10,000 nt of DNA from Flavobacterium sp. (lineage in GTDB: Bacteria > Bacteroidota > Bacteroidia > Flavobacteriales > Flavobacteriaceae), in the NCBI RefSeq assembly GCF_020217025.1, contig NZ_JAIWOF010000162.1, positions 1 through 10,000 on the forward strand, given 5' to 3'. Shown here piece after piece: positions 6,721-10,000 of the stretch. The notes below the pieces were generated by a model, which was not told the DNA's origin, ran no database searches, and worked only from the letters and a program-made list of their open reading frames with translations. Every line of letters starts with the position of its first letter. The stretch's first letter is position 1. The position numbers and the translations under genes are program-made.

Positions 6721-7644
6721 ATGTCGGAAGAAATAGAAAATAAACTCAACAAAATTCCTCTTGTAAAACAATTAGTTTCGCTTACAAAAGCTGTAAAGCT
6801 TAAATCTTTAGAAGGTTTGTCGCTTTATGATATTTTAGAAATGTATGTTTTGGGAATTTTCAAAGGCGCTTTTTCATACAGAGCGAGTGCCATTGCGTTC
6901 AGTTTCTTTATGGCGTTATTTCCATTTGCTTTATTTATCTTGAATTTAATTCCGTTTATCCCTTTGGAAAATTTCCAAGCCGATTTTTTAGAGTTTGTAG
7001 AAGAAGGAGTTCCACCCAATACTTACGAAGCTATTGAAGCCATTTTGAAAGATATTATGGAAACCAGTCACCAAGGGTTACTTTCATCAGGTTTTATTTT
7101 GTCTATTTTGTTGATGACTAACGGAATTAATGCCATTTTAGGCGGATTTGAAATGTCGGCCCATATTACTATAACTAGAGGTTTTTTTAGACAATATTTC
7201 ATTTCATTAGCAATTTCTTTAGTATTGTCGATGATTTTACTAATCACGGTTGCAGCGATTGTAGTTGCTGAAGTAATGATTCAAAAAATTAATCTTTTTG
7301 GAGAAGTAACGGATATCGCATTAATTGAATGGAGTAGATACGGATTCATTCTTTTGATGATTCTAATTACTACTTCAATTTTATATAAATTTGGAGCTAA
7401 AGAGACCTCAAGCATGTCATTTATTAGCTATGGTGCTGTTTTTACTACTATTTTAATAATTTTATCATCCTATATTTTCGGAATTTATGTAACTAAATTT
7501 GCAAAGTATAACGAGCTATATGGTTCAATTGGTACGCTTCTTGTATTAATGTTTTACATCTGGATTAATTGCATGGTGTTATTATTAGGATTTGAACTAA
7601 ATGCAACTATTTCAAAATTGAAAAGAAAAAATTTATATATTTAA
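6721..7644 (+). CDS. YihY/BrkB-family inner-membrane protein
   Basis: 307 residues. The YihY/virulence-factor BrkB family is a six-helix membrane family of unsettled function; the old name ribonuclease BN was an error. About 50 cytoplasmic residues come first, then likely membrane segments near residues 56-82, 121-140, 160-186, 207-223, 236-256 and 267-292. Signatures are YRASAIAFSFFMALFPFALF (53-72), NGINAILGGFE (134-144) and the C-terminal YGSIGTLLVLMFYIWINCMV (267-286) followed by GFELNA. The start lies 3 bp after the nadC stop, so translation is probably coupled and the two genes form an operon. An ATG overlapping the nadC stop at 6717 is out of frame. The C-terminus is short and basic (KLKRKN) after the last helix, without the long cytoplasmic tail of some homologues. 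No link between NAD synthesis and this protein is implied beyond co-transcription. Confidence 0.9.
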   Translation: MSEEIENKLNKIPLVKQLVSLTKAVKLKSLEGLSLYDILEMYVLGIFKGAFSYRASAIAFSFFMALFPFALFILNLIPFIPLENFQADFLEFVEEGVPPNTYEAIEAILKDIMETSHQGLLSSGFILSILLMTNGINAILGGFEMSAHITITRGFFRQYFISLAISLVLSMILLITVAAIVVAEVMIQKINLFGEVTDIALIEWSRYGFILLMILITTSILYKFGAKETSSMSFISYGAVFTTILIILSSYIFGIYVTKFAKYNELYGSIGTLLVLMFYIWINCMVLLLGFELNATISKLKRKNLYI

Positions 7645-7664
7645 CCAAACTAAAAAAAAAGATT

Positions 7665-8228
7665 ATGAGAAAACAAGTTATTACATTTTTAATGTTGATT
7701 GCGACTGTATTCACGGTTAATGCACAAAATACTGTAGCAGGAGTTAAAGTAGACGCTAAAATGAGTTTAGAAGGTCAGTCTTTAGTCTTAAACGGAGCAG
7801 GAACTCGTGTTAAAATGTTTATGGACATGTACGTAGGTGCTTTGTATTTAGAGAAAAAAAGTACAAATGCTTCTGAAATCATGAACAGTAAAGAAGGAGC
7901 GGCTATTAAATTAAATATTGTTTCGGGTTTAATTACCTCTGATAAAATGATTTCGGCTATTAATGAAGGTTTTGAAAATGCTACTGGAAAGAAAACGGCA
8001 CCATTAAAAGCTAAAATCGACAAATTCAAAGGTTTCTTCAAAGAAGAAATTAAAAAAGGAGATGTTTTTATTATCATCAATGTGCCTAACGAAGGAGTTG
8101 TTGTTTACAAAAATGGAGTTAAAAAAGGAAGTATTGACGGCCACGATTTCAAAAAAGCTTTATTCGGAATCTGGTTATGCGACAAACCAGCTGATAAAGA
8201 TTTAAAAGATGAAATGTTAGGAAAATAA
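7665..8228 (+). CDS. Secreted chalcone-isomerase-fold protein
   Basis: 187 residues. Residues 1-20 are a signal peptide (hydrophobic core ITFLMLIATVFTV, then NA before Gln21), so the protein is exported. The mature part matches the bacterial chalcone isomerase-like family: GVKVDAKMSLEGQSLVLNGA, then GTRVKMFMDMYVGALYLEKK (46-65), and the C-terminal FKKALFGIWLCDKPADKDLK (162-181). Bacteria of this group make no flavonoids, so an isomerase role is unlikely. The fold in other settings binds fatty acids or similar small hydrophobic ligands, but the ligand here is unknown. The gene starts 20 bp after the membrane-protein gene with an A-rich tract before the ATG. I see no TAnnTTTG box in the last 100 bases upstream, so it probably shares the nadC transcript and ends it, with a terminator 18 bp after its stop. 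Confidence 0.88.
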   Translation: MRKQVITFLMLIATVFTVNAQNTVAGVKVDAKMSLEGQSLVLNGAGTRVKMFMDMYVGALYLEKKSTNASEIMNSKEGAAIKLNIVSGLITSDKMISAINEGFENATGKKTAPLKAKIDKFKGFFKEEIKKGDVFIIINVPNEGVVVYKNGVKKGSIDGHDFKKALFGIWLCDKPADKDLKDEMLGK

Positions 8229-8246
8229 TTCCAGCTAAATAAAATG

Positions 8247-8279
8247 AAAAGCGTTCTCAATCGAGGGCGCTTTTTTTTT
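8247..8279 (+). terminator. Hairpin terminator after the chalcone-isomerase-like gene
   Basis: AAAAGCGTTCTC (8247-8258) pairs with GAGGGCGCTTTT (8263-8274) over 12 bp, including two wobble pairs, around a 4-nt loop (AATC). The T run spans 8271-8279. It closes the presumed nadC operon and isolates priA. Confidence 0.88.
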
Positions 8280-8292
8280 ATTCAGGAATTTA

Positions 8293-8329
8293 TCTTTTTT
8301 CTGTTTTCTTTTTTCTATTCTCTTTTTCC
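8293..8329 (+). repeat. Polypyrimidine tract upstream of priA
   Basis: 35 of 37 bases on the plus strand are C or T, the exceptions being G8303 and A8317. TTTTTTCT occurs twice, 14 bp apart (8295-8302 and 8309-8316). It fills the space where a -33 element for priA would lie. It may be simple low-complexity intergenic DNA or an upstream promoter element. Confidence 0.6.
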
Positions 8330-8332
8330 AAC

Positions 8333-8340
8333 TATATTTG
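8333..8340 (+). promoter_or_regulatory. Predicted -7 promoter element of priA
   Basis: TATATTTG matches TAnnTTTG exactly and ends only 4 bp before the priA ATG at 8345. Transcription should then begin at or within a few bases of the start codon. There is no TTG or TTTG at -33, where a polypyrimidine tract lies instead. Confidence 0.55.
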
Positions 8341-8344
8341 TTCT

Positions 8345-10000
8345 ATGCTGTATTTTATCGAAGTCGTTTTACCATTAGCTGTTTCTAAAACCTTTACTTA
8401 TCAGGTTTCGGAAGCGGAATTTCACTACATTCAAATTGGAATGCGAGTGGCAGTTCCTTTTGGAAAAACTAAGATTTATACGGCTTTGGTGTTAGATAAG
8501 ACGAATACGCCTCCACAATTATACGAAGCCAAAGAAATCCATCAAATTTTAGATGAAAAACCAGTGGTGAATTTACACCAAATCGAACATTGGAAATGGA
8601 TCGCTTCTTATTATATGTGTTCGTTAGGCGAGGTTTTTCGGAGTGCTTTGCCTTCTGGATATATTTTAGAAAGCGAAACCATTATTTCAGCTAAAGAAAA
8701 TGCCGAAATCGATTCGAATGAACTTAAAGATGATGAATATCTAATTTTAGAAGCTTTAAAAAGTCAATCTTCGATTACGGTTCAAGAGGTGATTAAGATT
8801 TTAGGAAAGAAAACGGTTTTCCCAATCATTAATCGATTATTGGCGAAAGGTGCTTTAGTGTTGCAAGAAGAAATATCGGAGCAATACAAGCCAAAATTAG
8901 TTCGCTATATCAGATTGCAAGAAGAATTTCTCCAACAAGAACAATTAGCCGAATTGTTAGAAGTGCTGTCCAAAGCAAAAAAACAACGCGAGTTAGTTCT
9001 ACATTATTTTCAATTACAAGCTCGAGAAAAAGCACCAATTTCAGTAAAAAAACTAATTGAAACTTCTGGAAGTTCTGCTGCAATTGTAAAATCTTTGGTA
9101 GATAAAACGATTTTCGAAGAATATTACATTGCACAAGATAGAGTCACATTCGATAAAGAAGAGGATAGTCAATTCACGCTAAGTGAAGCCCAACAAGCAG
9201 CTTTTGATAGTATTCAAGAAAATTTCAAAACCTTTGATGTTAATTTATTACACGGCGTCACCGCTTCAGGTAAAACCGAAATTTATATCAAACTTTTAGA
9301 ACAATATATTAAGGAAGGAAAGCAAGTTTTGTTTTTGTTACCAGAAATTGCCTTAACCACACAATTAGTTCAACGATTAACCGCTTATTTCGGAAATGAA
9401 GTTGCCGTTTTTCATTCCAAATACACCAATAACGAGCGCATAGAAGTTTGGAATCAAGTTTTAGAAAATTCGCCAAAAGCAAAAGTGGTAATTGGTGTTC
9501 GAAGTGCTTTGTTTCTTCCGTTTTCCAATTTAGGATGTATTATTGTAGATGAAGAACACGAGCAAACGTTCAAACAACACGATCCAGCACCACGATATCA
9601 TGCGCGCGATGCGGCTATAGTTTTAGCTAAACAGCACGGAGCAAAAGTAGTTTTAGGAAGCGCGACTCCGTCTTTGGAAACCTATTATAATGTGCAATCC
9701 AATAAATACGGTTTAACCGAATTAAAAGTGCGCTTCGGAAATGTAGTGTTACCCGAAATTCAATTAGTAGATTTAAAAGATAAATATTTCAGGAAGAAAA
9801 TGTCGGGACATTTTTCTGATGAATTGTTGGAGGAAATCACCGAAACCTTATCGAAAGGCGAACAAGTTATTTTATTTCAAAACCGCAGAGGATTTTCGCC
9901 TTATGTGGAATGTATGACGTGTGGTCATGTGCCACATTGTCCAAGTTGCGATGTGAGTTTGACCTATTACAAATTCAAAAATCAATTGCGTTGTCATTAT
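8345..10000 (+). CDS. priA: Primosomal protein N', replication restart helicase PriA (3' end outside window)
   Basis: DNA helicase that recognises stalled forks and reloads the replicative helicase. 552 codons are present with no stop, out of roughly 800 or more usual for the family. The start MLYFIEVVLPLAV is the conserved first strand of the N-terminal 3'-DNA-binding domain, followed by GMRVAVPFGKTKIYTALV. A winged-helix region lies around residues 110-200. The helicase core shows Walker A GVTASGKT (304-311), LPEIALTTQL, the DEEH box (402-405), DPAPRYHARDAA, motif III GSATPS (438-443) and FQNRRGFSP (511-519). The zinc-binding cysteines begin at Cys523, Cys526, Cys532, Cys535 and Cys550, where the window stops. 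Walker A has Ala where many homologues have Gly or Ser, which is a tolerated position. The remaining zinc ligands and helicase lobe 2 motifs lie beyond the window. It has its own promoter after a terminator. Confidence 0.96.
   Translation, partial: MLYFIEVVLPLAVSKTFTYQVSEAEFHYIQIGMRVAVPFGKTKIYTALVLDKTNTPPQLYEAKEIHQILDEKPVVNLHQIEHWKWIASYYMCSLGEVFRSALPSGYILESETIISAKENAEIDSNELKDDEYLILEALKSQSSITVQEVIKILGKKTVFPIINRLLAKGALVLQEEISEQYKPKLVRYIRLQEEFLQQEQLAELLEVLSKAKKQRELVLHYFQLQAREKAPISVKKLIETSGSSAAIVKSLVDKTIFEEYYIAQDRVTFDKEEDSQFTLSEAQQAAFDSIQENFKTFDVNLLHGVTASGKTEIYIKLLEQYIKEGKQVLFLLPEIALTTQLVQRLTAYFGNEVAVFHSKYTNNERIEVWNQVLENSPKAKVVIGVRSALFLPFSNLGCIIVDEEHEQTFKQHDPAPRYHARDAAIVLAKQHGAKVVLGSATPSLETYYNVQSNKYGLTELKVRFGNVVLPEIQLVDLKDKYFRKKMSGHFSDELLEEITETLSKGEQVILFQNRRGFSPYVECMTCGHVPHCPSCDVSLTYYKFKNQLRCHY

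Noticed and set aside
6721..7644. Ribonuclease BN label for the YihY-family protein
   Set aside because: That name is a historical error for this family; a protein with six membrane segments and no nuclease motif does not support it.
7775..8080. 101-codon minus-strand open frame inside the chalcone-isomerase-like gene
   Set aside because: It lies opposite a conserved gene with a signal peptide and family motifs, and its own translation has no recognisable domain.
8910..9134. 74-codon minus-strand open frame inside priA
   Set aside because: It is antisense to the PriA linker before the helicase core and its Leu/Val-rich translation reflects reverse-strand composition.
1..10000. Mobile elements, CRISPR arrays, tRNA/rRNA genes, toxin-antitoxin or defence genes
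   Set aside because: I found no transposase or integrase motifs, regularly spaced repeats, cloverleaf sequences or target-site duplications, and gene content and composition are uniform.

Overview
The window is low-GC, mostly plus-strand chromosomal DNA from a member of the Bacteroidota, most likely a Flavobacterium-type species. The evidence is: A/T-rich codons; no Shine-Dalgarno sequences before the genes; several start codons preceded by the Bacteroidota -7 promoter consensus TAnnTTTG; three secreted proteins whose signal peptides end in Ala followed by Gln; and protein variants familiar from flavobacteria (PafA-type phosphatase, LysA with EPGK and CETDTF motifs, 397-residue SucC). The exact species cannot be read from the sequence.

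Layout. Bases 1-878 hold the 3' part of a nitronate monooxygenase/FabK-like flavoprotein gene, whose first roughly 25 codons lie before the window. A small secreted protein of unknown function follows (891-1319), ending in a strong hairpin terminator. The periplasmic phosphatase gene pafA (1432-3045) comes next and converges on lysA, which is on the minus strand (3101-4306). The two share a bidirectional terminator of 14 perfect base pairs. A 237-bp divergent intergenic region separates lysA from sucC (4544-5737). sucC has its own promoter and terminator and no sucD beside it. A second plus-strand run follows: nadC (5860-6717), a YihY/BrkB-family membrane protein 3 bp later (6721-7644), a secreted chalcone-isomerase-fold protein (7665-8228) and a terminator. 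The window ends inside priA (8345 onward, 552 codons present).

Functionally these are core genes: nitronate or related flavin chemistry, phosphate scavenging outside the inner membrane, the last step of lysine synthesis, the substrate-level phosphorylation step of the TCA cycle, NAD synthesis, and replication restart. They do not form one pathway. Most are single-gene transcription units separated by terminators; the only clear operon is nadC-yihY-chalcone isomerase-like.

I found no mobile element, CRISPR array, tRNA, rRNA, toxin-antitoxin pair or defence system, and no undescribed multi-gene system. The points worth a second look are at the level of gene starts and regulation. Two starts (lysA and sucC) would be called too far upstream by longest-ORF logic, and promoter elements lie inside the false extensions. 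priA appears to be transcribed with almost no leader. All three secreted proteins would have Gln at position +1. The lysA-sucC intergenic region holds an unexplained inverted repeat. No gap without a gene exceeds 300 bases.
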